A DNA stretch of 7,953 bases from Sphingobacterium sp. (GTDB lineage Bacteria; Bacteroidota; Bacteroidia; Sphingobacteriales; Sphingobacteriaceae), in contig JASLCA010000346.1 of the NCBI GenBank assembly GCA_030146225.1, positions 1-7,953 of the forward strand. The letters run 5' to 3'. Shown piece after piece: positions 1 through 6,489 of this stretch. The notes below the pieces were generated by a model. It saw only the letters and a program-made list of their open reading frames with translations. It was not told the DNA's origin and searched no databases. The position numbers and the translations under genes were made by a program. How positions within the stretch are numbered: position 1 is the first letter of the stretch; each line of letters starts with the position of its first letter.

Positions 1-2
1 AG

Positions 3-188
3 CGTATAAGCGTTTCAGCAAAGCAGCGGATGTTAATCCTAAGCACCTATAATGAAAGCAGCAAAGAAGGCAAGATTATAACAATTCCAATAGAGATCCT
101 AGGCATAGGCGGCTTAACAAGCAACCCAGCCTACATTACAAGCTATGGCGGATTTGGAAGAATCACGGCATTTGGTATTCAAATATAA
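3..188 (+). CDS. C-terminal end of an unidentified (probably exported) protein, cut by the window start
   Basis: An open frame enters from the left edge and ends with TAA at 186-188, giving 61 visible residues that end in G-F-G-R-I-T-A-F-G-I-Q-I. The start lies outside the window. The segment is rich in alternating hydrophobic residues and glycine (K-I-I-T-I-P-I, G-I-G-G-L, Y-G-G-F-G-R-I), which suggests beta strands. The stop is only 13 bases before the likely start of the TlpA-like gene, so the two are probably co-transcribed. In Bacteroidota, SusC/SusD-type loci often carry a PKD-like lipoprotein next to a TlpA-family thioredoxin, and the 'GFG(K/R)I' ending reminds me of that family. This is recall-based inference from a short tail. 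Another beta-rich exported protein is equally possible. That the frame is coding is likely; the identity is weak. Confidence 0.55.
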   Translation, partial: RISVSAKQRMLILSTYNESSKEGKIITIPIEILGIGGLTSNPAYITSYGGFGRITAFGIQI

Positions 189-201
189 CGTAAAAAGAAC
201 G

Positions 202-1335
202 ATGAGCAATAAAACTAAACTAGGCTTTCTATTAGCCCTAAGCCTTTTAGGCATGCAGCGCCTAACAGCCCAAGAACAACAAAGCTTTACCTTATTAGGG
301 GAGACCAGCAAGGTCCACGATGGCAAGAAGCTGATGCTTTCCGTACGCGCAAACAATCAGATGATACGGGACTCAGCGATTGTAAAAGATGGCAAGTTCC
401 AGCTTTCAGCACCCTTGTCAGGACCCAGCCAAGTGCGCTTGGATTTAAAGCATGCTGAGCCCAGCAGCCAAGATAGCTACAACCTCTACATCGAGAAGGG
501 AAGCGTGAAACTAGTCTTTACAGACTCTCTAAAGCATGCACAGGTACAGGGAAATGCACTAGCCGAATCCTATGTCAGCTACAATGCGCTCTTTGCGAAG
601 CACGATGCAATCTTTAAGAGCTTAGATGCCAAGTGGAATGCTGCCACCGCAGCCCAGAAGCAAGATGAATCCTTTGTAGCAAGCCTGCGTTCCGCACATG
701 AACCCGTTATGGCGGAAAAGCGTGCACTGCAACGTAAATATATAGTTGCGCATCCAGCATCCTACATGAGTATCCTAGCGCTTGCTGAAATCAGTGGTTC
801 TTCGATAGATGTAGCAGAAGCCGAGCCACTCTATGCAGGCCTTTCAGCGTCCATTAAGGCGACCAAAGCTGGACAGAGCTTTGCAGCGAAGCTGGCCAAA
901 GCCAAGCAAACCGCAGTAGGCGTGATGGCCCCAGATTTCACACAGCAGGATGTAGCTGGCAAGCCTGTAAAGCTATCAGACTTTAGAGGGCAGTATGTAT
1001 TACTAGACTTTTGGGCCTCATGGTGTGGACCATGCCGCACAGAAAACCCAAATGTGGTTGCCGCATTTCACAAATACAAGGACAAGAAGTTTACAGTATT
1101 AGGGGTGAGCTTAGACAATGAGAAGCAGAAGGAAAACTGGATTCGGGCCATAGAATCAGATCAGCTTACTTGGACCCAATTGTCAGACTTGAAGGGCTGG
1201 CAAAATGAAGTTGCGCAGCTGTATGGCATTAGCTCCATCCCTAAGAACTACCTGATAGATCCAACAGGCAAGATAATAGCCATTAATCTACGCGGAGCAG
1301 ACTTAGACAAGCAGCTTGCAGAATTTATTAAATAA
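202..1335 (+). CDS. Periplasmic TlpA-like thiol:disulfide oxidoreductase with N-terminal DUF4369-like domain
   Basis: This 377-residue protein probably reduces or exchanges disulfides of exported proteins in the periplasm. I chose the ATG at 202 because it puts a clean signal peptide at the N-terminus (basic start, hydrophobic core from about residue 7, cleavage after L-T-A at 23). The frame is open from an ATG at 145, but that start would overlap the upstream gene and bury the signal. Residues about 28-120 look like the DUF4369 beta domain that precedes TlpA domains in Bacteroidota. Residues about 125-235 are mostly helical. Residues about 239-377 are a TlpA/AhpC-TSA thioredoxin fold: A-P-D-F at 243-246, W-C-G-P-C at 274-278 (active cysteines C275 and C278), and the I-P pair with the cis-proline at 347. 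There is no lipobox cysteine, so a soluble periplasmic form is expected. The next thioredoxin gene follows after 23 bases. The substrate is unknown. Confidence 0.93.
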   Translation: MSNKTKLGFLLALSLLGMQRLTAQEQQSFTLLGETSKVHDGKKLMLSVRANNQMIRDSAIVKDGKFQLSAPLSGPSQVRLDLKHAEPSSQDSYNLYIEKGSVKLVFTDSLKHAQVQGNALAESYVSYNALFAKHDAIFKSLDAKWNAATAAQKQDESFVASLRSAHEPVMAEKRALQRKYIVAHPASYMSILALAEISGSSIDVAEAEPLYAGLSASIKATKAGQSFAAKLAKAKQTAVGVMAPDFTQQDVAGKPVKLSDFRGQYVLLDFWASWCGPCRTENPNVVAAFHKYKDKKFTVLGVSLDNEKQKENWIRAIESDQLTWTQLSDLKGWQNEVAQLYGISSIPKNYLIDPTGKIIAINLRGADLDKQLAEFIK

Positions 1336-1358
1336 GCCAAGGCGCTAAATCGAGTACC

Positions 1359-2591
1359 ATGATAAAAACAATATCAAAACTAATCATAGGGAGTGGCATG
1401 CTCCTTATGATATTGACCCAAGTGGCCATTGCACAAGGGATAAACTTTCAGGACAATTTAGAAGCCGCCCTAAAGCAAGCAAAGCAAGAGAACAAGCTTG
1501 TCTTTGTGGATTTCTATACCTCATGGTGTGGCCCATGCAAGGCTATGGCAGCCGATGTATTTCCACAAGCTGAGGTAGGAGCATACTTTAACAAGGAGTT
1601 TGTGAGCGTAAAGATCCAATGTGATGATACAGGCTATGGCGTAGCCTTAGGCAAGCAGTACAAGATAGCGGCCTATCCGACGCTGATGTTCTTAGATGCC
1701 CAAGGCGAGACCGTACATTCCGTAGCAGGAGGCCTAAGCCCGAAAGGATTAATTGAGCTGGGCAAGACCGCCTTAGATCCAAGTAAAAATCAACTTGCAA
1801 TGGTCAAGCAGTGGGATGCTGGCAATCGGGAGCCAGCCTTTATGCAGCGGTACTTTCAAACCCTGATGCGGTCCTACCGTGCAGAAAAGGCACAAGCGGA
1901 CTTTGAAGCCTACTTTAAGCAGCTTGCAAAAGCAGAAAAGGCGAGTAAAAAGACCTTTGATTTAATGCAAGTCGTTAAGGTAGGACCCTTCACGAGCAGC
2001 TTTGACTATATGGAAGCCAACAAGGCGGATTATTACAAGAGCGTGGGCAGCAGCTTAGTCGACAGCACCATCGCAACAAGCTACCTTTGGTATTTAAAAG
2101 GCTTACATTCAGAAGCAGGGTATAGCAATGATAAAACCGCCTTTAATGCCAAGATGCAGGCCTTTAAAGCCAAGGAATACCCATACTATGCAGAGTATGC
2201 AGCATTTTATGAAGTTTACGACTTTAAGGATGCCAATGGCAAGGATGACGTTCAGCTCTATATGGATCGCGGGACAGCATTTTTGCAGCGCTACGGAAAA
2301 CAAAATGATGCCTACACGATATCCTTAGCAAGCCTACTGGGCAACCTCTCATTTGGCAAGGACAAGAGTCTAGCAGGTCTACAGTGGATGGAAGACTTGC
2401 TCGCCCGCAATAGGGATCCAAGATACTTAAACACGTATATGTACCTGCTATGGCGCAATTTTCACTTTGATAAAGCGCTACAAGTCGGACAAGAAATCAA
2501 GGCAAATCAAGTACAGGCGCAAAAGCCCACACAAGATATTGACAAGCAAATCGAAATGGTTAACGGCTTAAAAGTTAAGTATGGAAGCTAA
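1359..2591 (+). CDS. Exported thioredoxin-family protein with long helical C-terminal region
   Basis: This 410-residue protein begins with a signal peptide (hydrophobic core, cleavage after A-I-A near residue 25), so it acts outside the cytoplasm. Residues about 27-140 form a thioredoxin fold: V-F-V-D-F-Y-T-S leading into W-C-G-P-C at 56-60 (active cysteines C57 and C60), a Y-P cis-proline at 107, and the G-G-L-S segment near 125 that usually follows the last strand. Residues about 150-410 match no domain I can name. They look alpha-helical and rich in Lys, Ala, Tyr and Phe, with TPR-like spacing near the end (Y-M-Y-L-L-W-R-N-F-H-F-D-K-A-L). That part may bind a partner or substrate. The gene is the last of the operon: it follows the TlpA-like gene by 23 bases and is closed by the terminator at 2625-2671. 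The role as a periplasmic disulfide reductase is family-based; the partner is not visible. Confidence 0.9.
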   Translation: MIKTISKLIIGSGMLLMILTQVAIAQGINFQDNLEAALKQAKQENKLVFVDFYTSWCGPCKAMAADVFPQAEVGAYFNKEFVSVKIQCDDTGYGVALGKQYKIAAYPTLMFLDAQGETVHSVAGGLSPKGLIELGKTALDPSKNQLAMVKQWDAGNREPAFMQRYFQTLMRSYRAEKAQADFEAYFKQLAKAEKASKKTFDLMQVVKVGPFTSSFDYMEANKADYYKSVGSSLVDSTIATSYLWYLKGLHSEAGYSNDKTAFNAKMQAFKAKEYPYYAEYAAFYEVYDFKDANGKDDVQLYMDRGTAFLQRYGKQNDAYTISLASLLGNLSFGKDKSLAGLQWMEDLLARNRDPRYLNTYMYLLWRNFHFDKALQVGQEIKANQVQAQKPTQDIDKQIEMVNGLKVKYGS

Positions 2592-2624
2592 GGTGTAAGA
2601 GTATCTACCTAAATAAAACCGCTT

Positions 2625-2671
2625 AAAGCAGCTAGAATTGTCCAACAGGACAGATACTAGCTGCTTTTTTT
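2625..2671 (+). terminator. Strong two-tier intrinsic terminator after the thioredoxin operon
   Basis: AAAGCAGCTAG at 2625-2635 pairs perfectly with CTAGCTGCTTT at 2657-2667. Inside it a second hairpin forms: TGTCC (2639-2643) with GGACA (2648-2652) around an AACA loop. The run of seven T residues at 2665-2671 completes a Rho-independent terminator, beginning 33 bases after the stop at 2591. The A residues at 2625-2627 oppose the T run, so the stem could also act in the reverse direction, but no reverse-strand gene needs it. Confidence 0.9.
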
Positions 2672-2997
2672 GTGATTCAAATATGTATATGAATTTCGTG
2701 AAGCGAATAATATTTATTGGTAATCAGTAAATTAAGGTCTATATATTTATGGGCGTGATAAAATATACCACATTGGTTAAGTCTCAAGGTGACAATAAGT
2801 TTATGGTTAAAATAATTTCAACTAAAACATTGATTAATAGTGATTTGTCCTATTTGAAGGATCATTTTGTTTTCTTATTTTCGCTCTAAAGGGGTAGCTA
2901 TCTAACCAGAGTTGACCTAAATTATAAAGAAGCCATCCCTATAGATTCAATGAACTAAGATTTCATTGCAGAGTGATTTAACCAATTTTTTGAAATT
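2672..2997. other. AT-rich intergenic spacer before fibre gene A
   Basis: This is the gap between the operon terminator and fibre gene A. It should hold the promoter of A, but I find no good pair of Bacteroidota elements (TTTG then TAnnTTTG). The nearest candidate is TTTG at 2844-2847 with TCATTTTG at 2862-2869, which has one mismatch and only 14 bases between the boxes, too short. A 46-codon frame at 2749-2889 (M-G-V-I-K-Y-T-T-L-V...) is open on the + strand. It has no recognisable motif or start signal and is expected by chance in DNA this AT-rich. A 7-bp inverted repeat near the end is listed separately. Confidence 0.6.
2948..2968. repeat. 7-bp inverted repeat in the leader of fibre gene A
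   Basis: CAATGAA (2948-2954) and TTCATTG (2962-2968) are perfect inverted copies around a 7-base spacer, ending 29 bases before the ATG at 2998. No T run follows, so it is not an intrinsic terminator. It could be a leader hairpin or an operator, or chance; an arm of this length is not rare in AT-rich DNA. Confidence 0.4.
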
Positions 2998-4353
2998 ATG
3001 AAAAAAAGAACCCTATTCTTTATTTTTATTTTATCCTATTGTTCTGCACAGGCGCAGATCGCCATTGGAGCAGTAAGTCCACATGCTTCGGCAGCGCTTG
3101 ACATTACTTCTCATAGCAAGGGCCTGCTCATTCCTAGGGTAGTACTCAAGAGCCTCCATGATCAAGTTACTATTCCATCCCCAGCGCATTCCATGCTTGT
3201 ATTCAGTATACAAGACATCGGGGATCAAAAGGGTCCAGGCTATTACTGGTGGAATAGGCAAAGCCTAAGCTGGCGAAGATTAATAGACGATAGTGCTAAT
3301 TCAGGAATTAGCTGGGAATTAGCAGGCAATGCTGGAACGCAAGCAGGCTTACAGTTTATCGGCACAACGGACAATGTAGATTTAGCATTTAAGCGCAATA
3401 AAGAAGTCGCAGGCTTGCTCAATGAAAGTAAACGCAATACCTCCTTTGGAGTAAACAGCCAAGTAGGGCTACTCACTACAACAATTGACAATACAGCTAT
3501 AGGCTTTAATAGCCTATCCAGCTTATCCAAGCCCGGATCTACAGGCTATAAAAATACAGCTTTAGGCTCCAATTCATTAGTAAGTAACACAAAGGGATTT
3601 GGGAATGTAGCCCTAGGCTTCTACAGCCTGTTAAGCAATAAAGAAGGCTACCACAATGTAGCCATCGGCAACTCGGCACTTAAAAACGCAGAGTCAAGGA
3701 CCAATGTAGCCATAGGAAACGCTGCACAAGAACAAAATACTACAGGCTTTGATAATACATCAGTAGGCAATAATGCACTAACTGCAAATCAAACAGGAGA
3801 TTACAATACTGCAATCGGTGCAAATTCAGGGCCTAAAATAGAAAATTTGTCAAATACCTTATCATTAGGTTTTCAGGCCTTAGTAACAGAGTCTAATATG
3901 GTACGTATAGGCAATTTCAAGATTAAGAAGATAGAGATGCAGGTGCCTATAAACTTCACTTCAGATCGTAGAGTAAAGGAGCAGATCACCAGCTTAGCAT
4001 TGGGGCTGGACTTTATGAATAAGCTACGGCCAGTAGCCTATCAACGGATAGATACGGATAAACCTCAGAAAGAGTGGGGACTAATAGCCCAAGAATTGCA
4101 ACAGACTTTACAAGAGGTTTATTATACAGATGCAGGGATAGTGCAAGAGGATGGAAGCAGCGAGCACATGCTATCGATCCGATATACAGACCTTATCGCA
4201 CCCATGATTAAAGCCATACAAGAGTTGTCTGCGCGCAATTTAGCACTTGAAAAACGAGTAGAGCAGCAAAGACAACGCTCCTTGCAATTGGAAACCGAAG
4301 TCCACAGCCTTAAGAAATGGTTTGATGAGCAGCAGAAAGCTTTAGCGCGATAG
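2998..4353 (+). CDS. Fibre protein A: secreted tail-fiber-like protein with self-cleaving Peptidase_S74 chaperone domain
   Basis: This 451-residue protein is probably a secreted trimeric fibre. The signal peptide spans residues 1-19 (K-K-R start, hydrophobic core, cleavage after A-Q-A). Residues about 20-97 are the N-terminal module seen in all three copies (I-A-I-G, S-A-A-L-D-I, G-L-L-I-P-R-V, P-G-Y-Y). Residues about 104-152 form a second shared module (L-A-G-N-A-G-T-Q, F-I-G-T-T-D, N-T-S-F-G-V). Residues 165-305 hold nine N-x-A-x-G-type rungs. Residues about 321-410 are a Peptidase_S74 intramolecular chaperone domain: S322 and K327 in S-D-R-R-V-K form the Ser-Lys dyad, followed by R-P-V-A-Y, E-W-G-L-I-A-Q-E-L and L-S-I-R-Y. 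Residues about 405-447 look like a coiled coil. In characterised S74 domains cleavage falls just before the dyad serine; here it is predicted, not shown. How the mature fibre is anchored is not visible: there is no lipobox, and the C-terminus is not a type IX sorting domain. Confidence 0.92.
   Translation: MKKRTLFFIFILSYCSAQAQIAIGAVSPHASAALDITSHSKGLLIPRVVLKSLHDQVTIPSPAHSMLVFSIQDIGDQKGPGYYWWNRQSLSWRRLIDDSANSGISWELAGNAGTQAGLQFIGTTDNVDLAFKRNKEVAGLLNESKRNTSFGVNSQVGLLTTTIDNTAIGFNSLSSLSKPGSTGYKNTALGSNSLVSNTKGFGNVALGFYSLLSNKEGYHNVAIGNSALKNAESRTNVAIGNAAQEQNTTGFDNTSVGNNALTANQTGDYNTAIGANSGPKIENLSNTLSLGFQALVTESNMVRIGNFKIKKIEMQVPINFTSDRRVKEQITSLALGLDFMNKLRPVAYQRIDTDKPQKEWGLIAQELQQTLQEVYYTDAGIVQEDGSSEHMLSIRYTDLIAPMIKAIQELSARNLALEKRVEQQRQRSLQLETEVHSLKKWFDEQQKALAR
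3490..3912 (+). repeat. Nine-rung repeat ladder in fibre protein A
   Basis: Rungs start at residues 165, 186, 203, 220, 236, 253, 270, 286 and 300, giving spacings of 21, 17, 17, 16, 17, 17, 16 and 14. The usual unit is N-[TV]-A-[IL]-G, then five or six residues including S/A-L, then a polar turn such as S-N-x-x-G. At DNA level the period is close to 51 bases and units share stretches such as AATGTAGCC. Such ladders normally form beta-helix or beta-roll shafts, each unit adding a turn. Confidence 0.88.
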
Positions 4354-4389
4354 ACATTAAGCTCCGATAGGTTCAGGAACTCAGATAGA

Positions 4390-4417
4390 TGCGTATAGTT
4401 TTTATGCATAAATTTTT
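4390..4417 (+). terminator. Weak possible terminator after fibre gene A
   Basis: TGCGTA (4390-4395) can pair with TATGCA (4403-4408) with one G-T wobble, and a run of five T residues follows at 4413-4417. The stem is short and AT-rich, so termination would be partial at best. It lies 37 bases after the stop of A. Confidence 0.3.
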
Positions 4418-4702
4418 GAGAATTATCGAAATTCAATTATATTTACCGACTGAAAGCTATAATTAACTATGTAGTAGCTTGTTATGTATTTTATTTTAAC
4501 TTTTTATTATTAAACGAATAGTTAAGATACGCGGGATAAGCGGCTTGTGTTTTTTCGTTGTTTGAACATTTATCTCAATGTGACTTTATAAATTATCAAA
4601 TCAATTAACATCATGAGAAACCTTAAAGAAGTATTGATTCCCTTTCGATGAAGCTTTTATTGGTCTAAAAATAAAGCCATTGCCTATGGCATCAATCTTT
4701 AA

Positions 4703-4728
4703 GTTAAACAAATTCATCTTTGTTTAAC
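4703..4728. repeat. Perfect 10-bp inverted repeat upstream of fibre gene B
   Basis: GTTAAACAAA (4703-4712) and TTTGTTTAAC (4719-4728) are exact inverted copies around the 6-base spacer TTCATC, ending 93 bases before the start of B. No T run follows, which argues against an intrinsic terminator. The symmetry fits either an operator for a dimeric regulator or an RNA hairpin in the leader. Confidence 0.6.
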
Positions 4729-4760
4729 GATAAATTACAAATCTTATGAAATGATAATTC

Positions 4761-4797
4761 GCTTGCTTGTTTACTATAAAACATAGGCTAAGCAAGC
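4761..4797. repeat. 8-bp inverted repeat in the leader of fibre gene B
   Basis: GCTTGCTT (4761-4768) and AAGCAAGC (4790-4797) are perfect inverted copies around 21 bases, ending 24 bases before the ATG at 4822. The right arm overlaps GCTAAG (4787-4792), which could instead pair with CTTAGC (4813-4818), so two exclusive folds can be drawn. Confidence 0.4.
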
Positions 4798-4805
4798 CAA
4801 AGCGA

Positions 4806-4819
4806 TGCTAACCTTAGCA
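4806..4819 (+). promoter_or_regulatory. Small palindrome directly before the start codon of fibre gene B
   Basis: TGCTAA-CC-TTAGCA forms a 6-bp inverted repeat (5 pairs with a 4-base loop is sterically realistic) that ends two bases before the ATG at 4822. If it folds in the mRNA it would sit where the ribosome lands. No Shine-Dalgarno sequence is visible, as is common in Bacteroidota. Confidence 0.35.
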
Positions 4820-4821
4820 TT

Positions 4822-6372
4822 ATGTTAAAAGTTAATGTGCTAGTCACATGTATATGTATTAGTTTTTGCGCAAATGCGCAAGTTGGGATAGGCACTGATC
4901 TTCCTGACAAATCAGCTGCGCTAGATATTCGAGCTGATAATTTAGGACTGCTGATTCCAAGAGTATCGCTGCTGGGTAAAGACGATATAATCACCATTCT
5001 TTCTCCAGCAAACTCCCTTATCGTTTACAACCTAGAAAGTGCAGGTACGCTAAGCCCAGGTTATCATTATTGGGATGCCGATCAGCAGGCCTGGATTCGG
5101 CTTTTAGATTCAGAAACTGTGGGCTCCTACTGGAGCGTTTTGGGAAATTCCTCCACACAGGCAAATACTCATTTTATAGGTACAACAGACGATGTTGATC
5201 TTGTTTTTAAACGTAATAATGTAACCTCAGGATTGCTGAACAATAAAGAATTTAATACCTCATTTGGGGTAGATGCTTACAAGGGGGTTAGAGATATCTT
5301 TCCTTTTAGAGCTAGATATCCCCAGGGCTATTACAATACCGCTGTAGGTTATAGTAGTTTAAATATGAACATGGATTTCTATTTTCATCCTGTTCCTAAA
5401 CCGGAAGATGCAAGTCATAATACTGCTTTGGGTGCCTTCAGCTTAACGATGAATAGACATGGGATGTACAATGTTGCAATGGGGTCTAGCGCTATGGAGA
5501 AAAATAGAGAGGGGGATAGGAATGTTGCTATAGGTTATAAGGCCTTATCTGGCGGTGGTAACCCAAGTAATAATGTCGCCGTTGGCGCCTATGCCTTAGC
5601 TGCTTCTGTACACTTAGAATATAATGTCGCCTTAGGATCGTATTCGATGCGGAATACGGCGAGTGGAAATCTAAATACTGCTGTAGGCTATAGGTCATTG
5701 TATAGTAATTCCACTGGGAGTAGAAATGTCGCTTTAGGCGCCCATGCGCTTGAAAACAATAATGTTGGCTTGGGAAATACTGCTGTCGGCTACCAATCCA
5801 TGCTAGAAAATATTGCTGGAAACAATAATACAGCTATCGGTTATATGGCAGGTCCAGATCGCGATAATTTAGAAAATACGACGGCAATTGGTTATGAAGC
5901 TGTTGTGACACAGTCCAATTCTATACGCTTGGGCAACGCCAGTATAACAAGTATATCCTCCTATGCACCACTTTCTGTAACCTCCGATCGCAGGTATAAA
6001 GAGCTGATAAAATCCATCCCTTTTGGTTTAGAATTTATTCAAAAACTTAATCCAGTAGAGTACGTACGTAAAAACAGCGCCTTAAAAAATAAGGAGTGGG
6101 GATTAATAGCGCAAGAGTTACAAGCAACTCTAGCGAGCATGGGCTATATGAATGCCGCGATCGTACATGCCGATGATAGCAAAGAGAAGATGCTGTCCGT
6201 GCGGTATACCGAATTAATTGCACCAATCATTAAATCCATTCAAGAATTGTCCGCTGAAAATAAGCGCCTTAAAGAAATGGCGCAAAAGCAACAAGAAGAG
6301 GAAGATAAGCTGGCTAGAGAATTAAGGGATCTTAAAAACTCAATTCATCAATTGCTAGCAAAATCCGATTAA
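4822..6372 (+). CDS. Fibre protein B: secreted tail-fiber-like protein with self-cleaving Peptidase_S74 chaperone domain
   Basis: This 516-residue paralogue of A is the longest closed copy. The signal peptide spans residues 1-19 (cleavage after A-N-A, then Q-V-G-I-G). The shared N-terminal module covers about 20-97 (S-A-A-L-D-I, G-L-L-I-P-R-V, S-P-A-N-S-L-I-V-Y, P-G-Y-H-Y-W-D) and the second module about 103-152 (V-L-G-N-S-S-T-Q, F-I-G-T-T-D-D-V-D-L, N-T-S-F-G-V). The ladder at 172-371 has twelve rungs, the first enlarged by a loop containing H-P-V-P-K-P. The S74 domain covers about 387-476, with S388 and K393 in S-D-R-R-Y-K as the dyad, then N-P-V-E-Y, E-W-G-L-I-A-Q-E-L and L-S-V-R-Y. A charged coiled coil rich in Glu and Lys fills about 472-512. 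The start at 4822 is fixed by the signal peptide; the ATG at 4805 is out of frame. Gene C follows after 117 bases without a clear terminator. Function beyond a secreted trimeric fibre is unknown. Confidence 0.92.
   Translation: MLKVNVLVTCICISFCANAQVGIGTDLPDKSAALDIRADNLGLLIPRVSLLGKDDIITILSPANSLIVYNLESAGTLSPGYHYWDADQQAWIRLLDSETVGSYWSVLGNSSTQANTHFIGTTDDVDLVFKRNNVTSGLLNNKEFNTSFGVDAYKGVRDIFPFRARYPQGYYNTAVGYSSLNMNMDFYFHPVPKPEDASHNTALGAFSLTMNRHGMYNVAMGSSAMEKNREGDRNVAIGYKALSGGGNPSNNVAVGAYALAASVHLEYNVALGSYSMRNTASGNLNTAVGYRSLYSNSTGSRNVALGAHALENNNVGLGNTAVGYQSMLENIAGNNNTAIGYMAGPDRDNLENTTAIGYEAVVTQSNSIRLGNASITSISSYAPLSVTSDRRYKELIKSIPFGLEFIQKLNPVEYVRKNSALKNKEWGLIAQELQATLASMGYMNAAIVHADDSKEKMLSVRYTELIAPIIKSIQELSAENKRLKEMAQKQQEEEDKLARELRDLKNSIHQLLAKSD
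5335..5934 (+). repeat. Twelve-rung repeat ladder in fibre protein B
   Basis: Rungs start at residues 172, 200, 217, 234, 251, 268, 285, 302, 319, 336, 353 and 366. From 200 to 353 the spacing is exactly 17 residues nine times in a row. The first interval is 28, because of an extra loop, and the last is 13. The unit is N-[TV]-A-[VILM]-G-x5-[LM]-x-polar turn. The regularity implies a continuous shaft of stacked turns. Confidence 0.9.
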
Positions 6373-6400
6373 TTGGCTCAAGCACTTCAAATTATGCTGA

Positions 6401-6462
6401 TAAGCTATAATCGAAGCTTACTAGCAAGCAAGATAAGGCTTAGAACTTTTATAATAGCCTTA
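6401..6462. repeat. Two short inverted repeats between fibre genes B and C
   Basis: TAAGCT (6401-6406) with AGCTTA (6415-6420), and TAAGGCT (6434-6440) with AGCCTTA (6456-6462), are perfect inverted pairs in the 117-base B-C gap. Neither is followed by T residues, so they do not look like intrinsic terminators, and B and C could share a transcript. They may be leader hairpins of C or chance. Confidence 0.35.
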
Positions 6463-6489
6463 AAAACAAGTCCTAAAAATAGATTTGTC

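Larger units (their letters stand above)
4354..4821. other. 468-base AT-rich intergenic spacer before fibre gene B
   Basis: This is the longest non-coding stretch of the window. It holds a weak terminator-like hairpin after gene A and several inverted repeats close to gene B, listed separately. Short + strand frames at 4404-4466 (20 codons) and 4613-4651 (12 codons, M-R-N-L-K-E-V-L-I-P-F-R) show no sign of being genes. I see no trace of a decayed fourth fibre gene, no transposon end and no tRNA. No perfect TAnnTTTG box with a properly spaced upstream TTTG was found; CATCTTTG at 4715-4722 has one mismatch and lies inside the 10-bp inverted repeat. Confidence 0.6.

Noticed and set aside
145..201. 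Upstream ATG extending the TlpA-like gene by 19 residues
   Set aside because: It would overlap the upstream coding region by 44 bases and place charged residues before the signal peptide; the ATG at 202 gives a normal signal.
2749..2889. 46-codon + strand frame in the spacer before fibre gene A
   Set aside because: No recognisable motif, no start signal, and a frame this long is expected by chance in such AT-rich DNA.
3031..3530. Reverse-strand frames across fibre gene A (3031-3261 and 3243-3530)
   Set aside because: They lack family motifs and lie opposite clearly coding + strand sequence with a signal peptide and conserved modules.
4613..4651. 12-codon frame (M-R-N-L-K-E-V-L-I-P-F-R) as a leader peptide for gene B
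   Set aside because: No run of regulatory codons and no terminator/antiterminator pair directly after it.
4703..4728. Invertible promoter ends or an intrinsic terminator
   Set aside because: The arms are only six bases apart, too close to flank a promoter, and no T run follows the stem.
6480..6487. Perfect Bacteroidota -7 box TAGATTTG just before fibre gene C
   Set aside because: It ends two bases before the ATG at 6490, so a transcript from it would start inside the gene, and no TTTG box lies at the right distance upstream.
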